In this document: positions 1 to 6,001 of the stretch, in pieces | How the letters are laid out: each line of letters opens with the position of its first letter | How positions within the stretch are numbered: the stretch's first letter is position 1 | NCBI GenBank assembly: GCA_030642185.1 | Contig: DAOWOG010000056.1 | Coordinates: 1-7,122 of the forward strand | Source of the DNA: Helicobacteraceae bacterium | GTDB lineage: Bacteria; Campylobacterota; Campylobacteria; Campylobacterales; Sulfurimonadaceae | Direction of reading: 5' to 3' | Length of the DNA stretch: 7,122 nucleotides | Notes under the pieces: model-generated | Database searches by the model: none | Seen by the model: the letters and a program-made list of their open reading frames with translations, nothing else | Told to the model about the DNA's origin: nothing | Position numbers and translations under genes: made by a program

Positions 1-2211
1 GTTCTCAAACAGGATCGCTTTTTCCATATCTCCGGCTTTGACCGCTTCATCAGAAAGTTTTTTCTGTGCAGGGATTTGACCGTACTGATCAAGTGCATCC
101 ACAACAAGGGCCTTAACGACCGGGTATTTCTCATAGTGGTGCTCTTTTAGGAACGCTACAACACTCTGGATAACACCATCAGTCGCAGTGTTGACCGCAA
201 CAGTTTTGTCATATTCAGCTTTGAGTTCTTCCGGAGTCATTGTTGCCATTTTGAGTTTTTGAGCCGAGACATATTTCTTGTTCGGAACTTTAACCATCAG
301 GTAACCCATCCACTCCAGGTGAAGTGCTGAACAGAACTCGGTACAGTAGTAAGGGAAAACACCCTCAATGTCTGCTATAAAGTTGATCTCTGCAGTTTCA
401 CCCGGCTCCAGTGATGCATGCACGTCAAAGTGGTCAACGGTAAATCCGTGTGTCTCATCCTGAGCACGCTCAAGGTTGGTCATATAGATTGTGACGTTGT
501 CACCTTTGTTGACCGTGATACGCTCCGGATTGATGTGTGAACGTACCAGTGTTGCATACACTTTTACATTTTTGCCGTCGCGTTCGATACGCTCCTGACC
601 CGCAAGTGTTTTACCGACATGGATCTCACCTGTTTTGGTATTGGTACCCATTTTGTAGCGTACATGCGGATGCAGTTTATTTGCGCGGATCGCAACCGCC
701 TGGTGAGGTTCACCCAGCGGTATCGGCATATCGACAAGAAGGTCCATCTTTTTACCGCGGATATCGATCAGCTGGTGATTCTGCGGGTGCAGCGGACCAA
801 CCGGGTTGAAGCGGTCAATAGAAAGTTTGTTCAAGGCAATAATGTACTCACCCTGAGGATCTGCCGATTTTCCTTCCATACCGCAAAGGTGACCGATGTT
901 GTAGTGGACATTTACTTTATCGAGTACTTTCAAAGTCTTATAGTTCCACTTTACAACCTGAGAGTCAACATAGAGTGATGTATAGATCTCACCGTCAACA
1001 TTGGAGTACTGGTTATGTAAAGGCCCGAGACCCAATTCTACCTGGCCGTGCAGGGCTTTTTTCATATCCAAAATAGGGATCCCATACGGATCTTTTCCGG
1101 CATAATCTTTATTTTTGATCAGTTTCATGATTTTAGAGAAGCTGTAAACTGATGCATGGGTGTCAAGCTTACCACAGACTGTGATGTACTCACCATCCGG
1201 AGAAACGTCAACACCGTGCGGTGATTTAGGTTCCGGTACCAGGAAGAGTGCATTGTTTTTGACGGCAACATCCATAGGAATTACTCTATGATCATTGATG
1301 ATCTGGACATTTTTTGGATCTTCAGCCAATTTTGCCAATTTTTTCCAGTCATAGACATGCAAGAAGTCGGTATCGTTACGGGACATACCCGCTTCATTCG
1401 GCGGCATACCTACTTCGATACCACCGGTATACATTTCAGAGTTAAATGAGTTGGTGAAACCCCAACCATCAGAAACACCTTTACCCGCATCACTCAGATC
1501 CTGCATATAAGGAGGCAGTTCAAGCGTAAAAGAGGCGTCTGCGTCGAAGCGGCCCTTTTTAGGATCAAACTTCCACATCGTTACCCCACCGCGGTAGGTC
1601 TCTTTATACTCTTCGATCGGGTGGTAATAGTTATCAAATGGTGCAGCATACTGAGCGGCTTCGATAACATAATCACTGTTCTCAGTAAAGAAAGCACCAC
1701 CATGTGCTGATTTGAAAACAGGATTAACAACAATCTGCTTTGTCTCAAAGTCTTCCAGGTCAATTACGGCAAGACGCGGATTGGCTTTATCATTAATGAT
1801 GAGCCATTTACCGTCGTATTTACCATCTTTTTCTGAAAGTGCCGGGTGGTGTGTGTCCCCCCAGTTGATCTCACGGCCGCGGATATTACCCTGGCGCAAA
1901 ACCTTAAGACTGTCTACATCGTACCCGTACCCCTGCCATGGCTCCGGTGTAAAGACGGCGATATATTTCAGGATTCTCATTGACGGTACACCGTAAACAA
2001 GCATTTGACCTGATTGACCGCCTGAACTGAAAACGATATAGTCTTCACGACCGCCTGTCGGTGTATAGGTTTTAGCCGCGCGGATTACATCGTTCTCTGT
2101 CAAACCACGTTCTTTCATCACTTTTTCCAGGGTACCGCCGGCAGCTGACGCTACGGTCGCCGTTAAGGCGGTTCCAAGTAATAAGGACGAGATTTTGTGT
2201 AGGTTTTTCAT
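1..2211 (-). CDS. nosZ: Nitrous oxide reductase, clade II (Sec-exported), 3' end beyond window
   Basis: Periplasmic copper enzyme reducing N2O to N2, the last step of denitrification. The frame is open for 737 codons without a stop and runs off the window at position 1. The start ATG (2211-2209) follows AAGGAG (2223-2218) by 6 nt. Residues 1-23 form a Sec signal peptide ending ASA, with no twin-arginine motif, as expected for clade II rather than TAT-exported clade I. The beta-propeller carries all seven CuZ histidines: H121/H122 (DTHHP), H170 (AHGG), H332 (SPHG), H399 (PLHNQ), H441 (IGHLCG) and H503 (EPHQA). The CuA domain has H588 (THGF), C623, C627 and H631; the methionine ligand position is odd (see findings). 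Residues after about 645 continue as a helical linker. Family members in this group end in a monohaem cytochrome c domain, which would lie outside the window. In Wolinella nosZ leads the nos cluster, so the other nos genes may follow below position 1. Confidence 0.97.
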   Translation of the reverse strand, partial: MKNLHKISSLLLGTALTATVASAAGGTLEKVMKERGLTENDVIRAAKTYTPTGGREDYIVFSSGGQSGQMLVYGVPSMRILKYIAVFTPEPWQGYGYDVDSLKVLRQGNIRGREINWGDTHHPALSEKDGKYDGKWLIINDKANPRLAVIDLEDFETKQIVVNPVFKSAHGGAFFTENSDYVIEAAQYAAPFDNYYHPIEEYKETYRGGVTMWKFDPKKGRFDADASFTLELPPYMQDLSDAGKGVSDGWGFTNSFNSEMYTGGIEVGMPPNEAGMSRNDTDFLHVYDWKKLAKLAEDPKNVQIINDHRVIPMDVAVKNNALFLVPEPKSPHGVDVSPDGEYITVCGKLDTHASVYSFSKIMKLIKNKDYAGKDPYGIPILDMKKALHGQVELGLGPLHNQYSNVDGEIYTSLYVDSQVVKWNYKTLKVLDKVNVHYNIGHLCGMEGKSADPQGEYIIALNKLSIDRFNPVGPLHPQNHQLIDIRGKKMDLLVDMPIPLGEPHQAVAIRANKLHPHVRYKMGTNTKTGEIHVGKTLAGQERIERDGKNVKVYATLVRSHINPERITVNKGDNVTIYMTNLERAQDETHGFTVDHFDVHASLEPGETAEINFIADIEGVFPYYCTEFCSALHLEWMGYLMVKVPNKKYVSAQKLKMATMTPEELKAEYDKTVAVNTATDGVIQSVVAFLKEHHYEKYPVVKALVVDALDQYGQIPAQKKLSDEAVKAGDMEKAILFEN

Positions 2212-2366
2212 TTTCCACTCCTTCTCTATTTTGTATTTAGGTGTCTTCAATCAGAGGCTACACTGTTATTTTGCAGCAATTAAACATTAACATGTAGACA
2301 CTAGCCCAAATTAATTGAACTTATTCAGACTTATTAGAAGGGTAGTAATATTTGCATTAAATTGAA

Positions 2367-2380
2367 TTGATATAGGTCAA
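2367..2380 (-). promoter_or_regulatory. FNR/CRP-family-like binding site upstream of nosZ
   Basis: On the plus strand the site reads TTGAT-ATAG-GTCAA, one base from the FNR consensus TTGAT-N4-ATCAA. Its centre is about 162 bp upstream of the nosZ start codon. Candidate -10 boxes at 2350-2345 or 2336-2331 would put the centre roughly 35 to 49 bp before transcription start, compatible with an activator site. Crp/Fnr-type regulators control nos genes in Wolinella, so an oxygen- or NOx-responsive activator of nosZ is a reasonable inference. Short sites of this kind also occur by chance in AT-rich DNA. Confidence 0.5.
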
Positions 2381-2415
2381 TTTATTTATTAATTTTCATT
2401 TTATTTTTAAAAATT

Positions 2416-2436
2416 TAACACTTTTGTAACACTTTT
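2416..2436. repeat. Tandem direct repeat TAACACTTTT, 11-bp period
   Basis: Two identical 10-bp units, 2416-2425 and 2427-2436, are separated by a single G, giving an 11-bp period (about one helical turn). The repeat lies 36 bp beyond the FNR-like site, on the mscS side of the nosZ control region. Head-to-tail 11-bp phasing is typical of OmpR/PhoB-family response regulator sites, but nothing here identifies a regulator. Confidence 0.5.
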
Positions 2437-2499
2437 ATACTATTATAATCGAGGAAACTTCTTACTCTGAAAATAAACTTAACTTTCAATATTACAATT

Positions 2500-3564
2500 T
2501 TAAACTGCAAGTCCCTCTGCATAGATGGTCTGTGTCGGAAAGGCAAATTCAAGTTTTTCGGCATTAAAGCGTTTGAGGATCTCAAGATTCATCCAGGTCT
2601 GATTGCCAAAGACACTCTCTCCTTTTTTAACATAATAGATAAAACGAATATTCAAGGCAAAGTCATTGAACGCTGTGAAAGCAGTGACGACATTTTTCTC
2701 CAAGGCACTGTTCTCAGCTGCGATCTCCTGTAAAATCTGCATGGCGCGCTGCATCTGTATTTCATCTGTATTGTAGGTCAGTCCCAGGTCCAGTGTGATT
2801 TTACGGCTGGGTTCGGAAGTGATATTTTCAATCGCCGAATCCGCTACCGTTGCATTGGCAAGAGTCACAATACGGCCGTTGAGCGTACGAAGACGTGTGC
2901 TGCGCAGTCCGACCTCTTCAACGATACCGTCAAATCCATTGACCTTGATCCGTTCACCGACTTCAAAGGGCTTATCCACAAATATGGTAAAACTGCCGAA
3001 AAGATTGGCAATCGTATCTTTTGAAGCAAGGGCGAAGGCGAGACCTCCGATCCCCAGACTGGCCAGCAGTGCACCCACATTATAGCCGGCATTATTCAGA
3101 GCGACCAGTATGGCAATCACCCAGATACTTACTTTAATTCCTTTGCGAAGCAGCGGCAAAAGCTGATCATCAAGCTTACTATCCGTTTTACTGACAAAAG
3201 GGCGTACATATTTTTCGACAACGGCGTCCATCAGTCGTGAGAGCAGCCAGGCAACATCAAAAATAATAAGAATATAGTAGGCTCTGCCTATGATACTCTC
3301 TGCAGTCGGCGTTAAATTCAGTGTCTGCAGTGCATACCAGGCACCAAGGATAATGATTGCAAAAACCATCGGTTCTTCAAGCATATCTACGAGAAGATCG
3401 TCAAATTCATTTTTTGTTTTCTTTGTCAGCTTTTTAAAAAATGATCCGGCTAGCAAATAGATTATTTTTGCAAATATTACGGTTGCAACGATCAGAACCA
3501 GTGCGATGGTCCATTCCAAAATAGTGTTGTTGTAATATGTTCTGGAAAACAGTCCCTCAAACAT
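2500..3564 (-). CDS. MscS-family mechanosensitive ion channel
   Basis: Inner-membrane channel of the small-conductance mechanosensitive family, which releases solutes on hypo-osmotic shock. The 354-residue protein has hydrophobic segments at about 15-39, 66-83, 95-113 and 142-159. The glycine/alanine-rich pore helix follows at 163-190 (GALLASLGIGGLAFALAS, then a kink at the NLFGS stretch). The beta domain begins with DKPFEVGERI (197-206), matching the family's D-x-P-F-x-x-G-D/E-x-I signature, and the cytoplasmic alpha/beta domain runs to the end. It is somewhat longer than E. coli MscS because of extra N-terminal helices. The start ATG follows AGAGG (3576-3572) by 7 nt. An inverted repeat covers the start region. 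It lies downstream of ccoG in the same direction but is separated by 141 bp with a hairpin, so it is probably its own unit. I cannot tell from sequence what it conducts or which subfamily it belongs to. Confidence 0.95.
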   Translation of the reverse strand: MFEGLFSRTYYNNTILEWTIALVLIVATVIFAKIIYLLAGSFFKKLTKKTKNEFDDLLVDMLEEPMVFAIIILGAWYALQTLNLTPTAESIIGRAYYILIIFDVAWLLSRLMDAVVEKYVRPFVSKTDSKLDDQLLPLLRKGIKVSIWVIAILVALNNAGYNVGALLASLGIGGLAFALASKDTIANLFGSFTIFVDKPFEVGERIKVNGFDGIVEEVGLRSTRLRTLNGRIVTLANATVADSAIENITSEPSRKITLDLGLTYNTDEIQMQRAMQILQEIAAENSALEKNVVTAFTAFNDFALNIRFIYYVKKGESVFGNQTWMNLEILKRFNAEKLEFAFPTQTIYAEGLAV

Positions 3565-3599
3565 GATAAAACCTCTGCTTTTTTTTTGAGTTTTATCAT
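3563..3599 (-). repeat. 10-bp inverted repeat over the mscS -10 box and start codon
   Basis: ATGATAAAAC (3563-3572) and GTTTTATCAT (3590-3599) are perfect inverted copies around a 17-nt centre that holds a run of nine T (plus strand). On the coding strand the downstream arm ends in the AT of the mscS ATG, and AGAGG lies at its edge. In an RNA that started upstream, this would form a hairpin burying the initiation region. The upstream arm overlaps the candidate -10 box, so a transcript starting just after it would lack that arm. The repeat could then act only as DNA. Confidence 0.6.
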
Positions 3600-3600
3600 A
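3595..3600 (-). promoter_or_regulatory. Candidate -10 box for mscS (TATGAT)
   Basis: The coding strand reads TTGGC-TATGAT-AAAAC, one base from TATAAT. Transcription would start near 3588, giving a leader of about 24 nt. No good -35 hexamer is visible 16-18 bp upstream, which is usual for Campylobacterota sigma-70 promoters. The same TTGGCTAT-R-ATAAA context precedes the LapB-like gene. Confidence 0.45.
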
Positions 3601-3667
3601 GCCAAGTTTGACTTTTTATTTCTTTTACTTCCGCTATTTAACCGGTGGATGGAGTGTATAGAAGGGT

Positions 3668-3692
3668 GCTTCGAACTCAAAGAGTTCAAAGC
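3668..3692 (-). terminator. Hairpin downstream of ccoG, possible terminator
   Basis: Thirteen bases past the ccoG stop, the minus-strand RNA can form an 11-bp stem with a UUU loop (GCUUUGAACUC / GAGUUCGAAGC). All pairs are Watson-Crick except one G-U pair. On the opposite strand the same position would be an A-C mismatch, so the structure is better in ccoG transcripts. No U-run follows, so it is not a textbook intrinsic terminator. It may be a pause or 3'-end stabilising hairpin. Confidence 0.5.
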
Positions 3693-3705
3693 CTGAAAGA
3701 AGAAA

Positions 3706-5151
3706 TTATTTTGCGTTTTCGATCACGTCATAACGCGGGAAGATAAAGGTTGATTTTCGTATAACAGATATTTCCTCTCTGTCATCGAGGGCATAGGCGT
3801 GAATTTCGATCGGAATGACTGTATCTTTACGTGGGTCTTTGACCAAAAGTTCAGTTGTTCTCAGAACAACGATTTTTTTCTTTTTCACACCCGGCTTGGC
3901 TACAAATGATTTGGAAGGTTTGATTATCTTGATTTTGCCTTCCATCCCTTCAGGAACAACAACATCGAAATAGTACTCATGGTCTTCATTGAGCGTATTT
4001 TGCAGCAAGAAAGTATAAGCGTTATCGACCTGAATGTTGCCTTCATATGTTTTCTTGACAGAATAGAGACGGGTCTCTTTGTTAATGTTTAGCAGCATAT
4101 GCTCTTTGGTGCTTCCCATCATCCCGAGAATGATTGAGATTACAAGTAAAATACCTATGTAGCCCCAGATTTTCGGACGAAGAAAATGCGTTTTTCCTTT
4201 TTGATACAGTACCTCTTTTTCACTTGACCAGCGCACAAGGCTCTCTTTGCCGAGTTTGCCCATAACGGTAGTACAGGCATCCACGCATTCAAGACAGTTG
4301 ATACACTCAAGCTGAAGACCCTGACGGATATCGATATGGGTCGGGCAGACTGTAACACAGCTTTCACAGGTAGTACATTCCGCTGCCGATTCTACGGCCT
4401 GAAGATCTTTTTGTTTGGTAAACATCTTCTCTTTATTGTTATTGTAAATCTCACCGCCGCGATGCGGATCGTAGATCGCCATGACTGTATCGTCATCATA
4501 AAGAACGGACTGAATACGTGAATAAGGGCAGACATAGATACAGAAATCTTCTTTTAAAAATACGATGTCATAGACCAGAAAAGCGACAGTGGTCAGGATG
4601 GTTCCTACGAGTATCATATGATCACCCGGGTTCATCATATAGTCGATAAAATCATACGGCGATACAAAGTACCATATCAGATCTGCCGCTGCAATGAACG
4701 CCAGCACAGTCCAGATCAAGACGGCAAGCGTCTTTTTGACTTTGTTCTCCATCTTGGACATATCCGGTTTCTGCTGCTTGTTCTTAATACGTTTGTGCAG
4801 TTTTAAGAGCTTGGTTTCTATGAGGTCCCGGTAGACAACACGAAAAATGGTCTGCGGACACATCCATCCGCAAAAGACCCGTCCGCCAAGTACGGTCAAA
4901 CCGAAGATACCGATAAACATGATCATCAGCAGGAACGGCATCAGGTACATCTCCTGCATATCAAACTGGACAAATGCAAGATGCAGTTTCAGTTTATCAA
5001 AACTCAAGAGAAAAAAGTGGTTTCCATTCACTTGAATCCACGGCAGTATCAGTGCGATACCCGTTACGACTGCATAAAAATAGTAGCGCATAATACGCCA
5101 CGGCATCTTCTTTGCTATATACTCTTTGCCTTTGGCAATTGCTTCACTCAT
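3706..5151 (-). CDS. ccoG: Cytochrome c oxidase accessory protein CcoG (RdxA/FixG)
   Basis: Membrane polyferredoxin of the CcoG/RdxA/FixG family, involved in assembling cbb3-type cytochrome c oxidase, probably by handling or reducing copper. The 481 residues show membrane segments at about 25-42, 68-88, 140-162, 178-197 and 328-345. Two extra cysteine pairs are C94/C98 (CGWMCPQT, a family hallmark) and C204/C208 (CIYVCP). A two-cluster [4Fe-4S] ferredoxin domain has C259, C262, C265, C269 and C283, C286, C289, C293. The C-terminal part (about 355-481) fits the Ig-like FixG C-terminal domain. This domain, and the length, argue against the shorter NapH/NosH relatives. The start at 5151 was chosen because AAGGA (5162-5158) stands 6 nt before it and its ATG overlaps the upstream stop as ATGA. 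An in-frame ATG at 5181 has no ribosome binding site. The cbb3 structural genes are not in the window. Confidence 0.95.
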   Translation of the reverse strand: MSEAIAKGKEYIAKKMPWRIMRYYFYAVVTGIALILPWIQVNGNHFFLLSFDKLKLHLAFVQFDMQEMYLMPFLLMIMFIGIFGLTVLGGRVFCGWMCPQTIFRVVYRDLIETKLLKLHKRIKNKQQKPDMSKMENKVKKTLAVLIWTVLAFIAAADLIWYFVSPYDFIDYMMNPGDHMILVGTILTTVAFLVYDIVFLKEDFCIYVCPYSRIQSVLYDDDTVMAIYDPHRGGEIYNNNKEKMFTKQKDLQAVESAAECTTCESCVTVCPTHIDIRQGLQLECINCLECVDACTTVMGKLGKESLVRWSSEKEVLYQKGKTHFLRPKIWGYIGILLVISIILGMMGSTKEHMLLNINKETRLYSVKKTYEGNIQVDNAYTFLLQNTLNEDHEYYFDVVVPEGMEGKIKIIKPSKSFVAKPGVKKKKIVVLRTTELLVKDPRKDTVIPIEIHAYALDDREEISVIRKSTFIFPRYDVIENAK

Positions 5152-5804
5152 AAATTTTCCTTTTCTTCTACTGTTGGGCATTCGATCGTATCGATCAGAT
5201 TTTCTTTTGTGTTTTTTGACGGCGTAACAAAACTGCTGCCATGGACAACCTCTCTCAGTTCGCGTGATTCGATATAGTCTTTGAGTGAACTGCGGCTGAC
5301 ACCCAGTATACGTGCCATTTCACTTACACTCATATTATTACGTAAATATGTAACAATTTCATCAAGGTATTTATCAAATTTTGATGATGATCGGCTCCCT
5401 TTCGGGCGGCCGATCGTCTTCTTCTCGTTTGCCTGAAGTGTCTGGCGCAACTGATCGATCAAACCGAGTACGATCATAATGTCGGTATGATTGTTTATTA
5501 TAATCGATTGTTTGATGATATGGATTTCCATATTGTTTTTTAAGATACAGCTGCAAAGCTGTACAAGGTCTTCTATATTGCTGCCGAGAACCCAAAGATC
5601 ATAAATCAGCAGCGTGTCATTTTCATGTGAACGGAAATATGTGACCGCTTCTATCCGGTCGCTTAAACGCTGGTTTTGTGATGTCTGATCAATCATCTCT
5701 TCATCGACATTCATCTGATTTTGTTCAACATACACATTAATCAGTTTTAACTGTTCATAAGCACCGACAAAATGTTTATCTGGACGAATATAACTAAAGA
5801 TCAT
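5148..5804 (-). CDS. Serine-recombinase-like DNA-binding protein lacking catalytic residues; putative regulator
   Basis: This 218-residue protein has the layout of a small DNA invertase/resolvase: an N-terminal catalytic-type fold (about 1-100), a long helix (about 105-127), a basic linker GRPKGSR (132-138) and a C-terminal helix-turn-helix (about 156-178, with LGVSRSSLKDYI). The usual active site is missing. YxRVS becomes YIRPD, so D9 stands where the catalytic serine should be and only R7 remains. The block that reads DTLVVWKLDRLGRS in Gin reads DTLLIYDLWVLGSN here, so W71, V72 and S75 replace the conserved Asp and two catalytic arginines. It should not cut DNA, though it could still dimerise and bind. 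It is the first gene of an operon with ccoG, and its TGA overlaps the ccoG ATG. GGAAGGA (5822-5816) precedes its ATG by 11 nt. The tail after residue 185 matches nothing I know. A regulatory role is inferred from the fold, the lost chemistry and the repeats at its promoter. Confidence 0.85.
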   Translation of the reverse strand: MIFSYIRPDKHFVGAYEQLKLINVYVEQNQMNVDEEMIDQTSQNQRLSDRIEAVTYFRSHENDTLLIYDLWVLGSNIEDLVQLCSCILKNNMEIHIIKQSIIINNHTDIMIVLGLIDQLRQTLQANEKKTIGRPKGSRSSSKFDKYLDEIVTYLRNNMSVSEMARILGVSRSSLKDYIESRELREVVHGSSFVTPSKNTKENLIDTIECPTVEEKENL

Positions 5805-5815
5805 TGACGATTAAA
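5803..5815 (-). repeat. 13-bp direct repeat, copy 1 (between RBS and start codon of the regulator gene)
   Basis: ATTGACGATTAAA on the plus strand, identical to the copy at 5855-5867 and in the same orientation. On the coding strand it reads TTTAATCGTCAAT, filling the 11 nt between the Shine-Dalgarno and the ATG and including the first two bases of the start codon. The length is close to the 12-bp half-sites used by serine recombinases. A candidate operator for the gene's own product. Confidence 0.65.
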
Positions 5816-5842
5816 TCCTTCCATATTTATAGTTTCAACGTC

Positions 5843-5872
5843 ATTCTACACTTTATTGACGATTAAAGTCAA
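5843..5872 (-). promoter_or_regulatory. Promoter of the regulator-ccoG operon
   Basis: On the minus strand TTGACT (5872-5867, five of six to consensus) and TAGAAT (5848-5843, five of six) are 18 bp apart. This predicts a start near 5836 and a leader of about 32 nt. A -35 this good is unusual for Campylobacterota. The spacer is largely occupied by the second copy of the 13-bp repeat, so a protein bound there would block RNA polymerase. Confidence 0.6.
5855..5867 (-). repeat. 13-bp direct repeat, copy 2 (in the -35/-10 spacer)
   Basis: ATTGACGATTAAA, a perfect copy of 5803-5815 shifted by 52 bp, close to five turns of B-DNA. It overlaps the last base of the -35 box and lies inside the promoter spacer. 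With flanking bases it also forms a short palindrome, TTGAC-N7-GTCAA (5856-5872). A weaker seven-base match (GACGATT) occurs at 5956-5962, beside the -10 box of the divergent LapB-like gene. Confidence 0.65.
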
Positions 5873-5965
5873 GATAAAATACATTTATTCCGTCATTTTC
5901 TCCTTATTTGTCTGTTTTAGACTTTTTTTTGAAGACATTGCTGCCTTGATGCAGAGACGATTGGC

Positions 5966-5971
5966 TATAAT
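5966..5971 (+). promoter_or_regulatory. -10 box for the LapB-like gene (TATAAT)
   Basis: A perfect TATAAT in the context TTGGC-TATAAT-AAAC places transcription start near 5978, about 24 nt before the TTG start codon. No convincing -35 is spaced 16-18 bp upstream, which is common in Campylobacterota. Confidence 0.55.
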
Positions 5972-6001
5972 AAACACAAATATAGACAAGTTGGAAAATT
6001 A

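Larger units (their letters stand above)
2212..2499 (-). other. Non-coding nosZ upstream/control region
   Basis: These 288 bp between the mscS stop and the nosZ start contain no credible gene and are very AT-rich. They hold the nosZ ribosome binding site, a likely 5' leader, an FNR/CRP-like palindrome and a tandem 10-bp repeat, each listed separately. I see no GC-rich hairpin with a U tract that would end mscS transcription here. Since both genes point the same way, read-through from mscS into nosZ cannot be excluded. A -10 element for nosZ is not certain: TATTAC (2350-2345) and TAATAA (2336-2331), both on the minus strand, are the candidates downstream of the palindrome. Confidence 0.7.

Noticed and set aside
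537..978. Plus-strand open frames of 90 and 119 codons, and others up to 1996, inside nosZ.
   Set aside because: They lie antisense within nosZ, whose frame is uninterrupted over 737 codons with all CuZ ligands; the products are Arg/His-rich and match nothing.
2444..2449. Plus-strand TATAAT as a promoter.
   Set aside because: There is no plus-strand gene downstream (the next 3.5 kb is coding on the minus strand); AT-rich DNA gives such hexamers by chance.
3579..3587. Run of nine T as an intrinsic terminator on the plus strand.
   Set aside because: No plus-strand gene ends here and the preceding sequence does not form a GC-rich stem next to the run.
3492..3689. 65-codon minus-strand frame overlapping the mscS start.
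   Set aside because: No ribosome binding site, low-complexity Ser/Lys-rich translation, and it runs out of frame through mscS.
3706..5151. NapH/NosH-type polyferredoxin of the nos system, given the nearby nosZ.
   Set aside because: The CGWMCPQT motif, 481-residue length and Ig-like C-terminal domain fit CcoG/RdxA/FixG; NapH/NosH lack that domain.
5149..5181. CcoG start at the in-frame ATG at 5181.
   Set aside because: No Shine-Dalgarno before it and it lies well inside the upstream gene; the ATG at 5151 has AAGGA and the ATGA overlap.
5148..5872. Active DNA invertase flipping a phase-variable promoter.
   Set aside because: Catalytic Ser and two Arg are missing, and the repeats at the promoter are direct, not inverted, so no invertible segment is seen.
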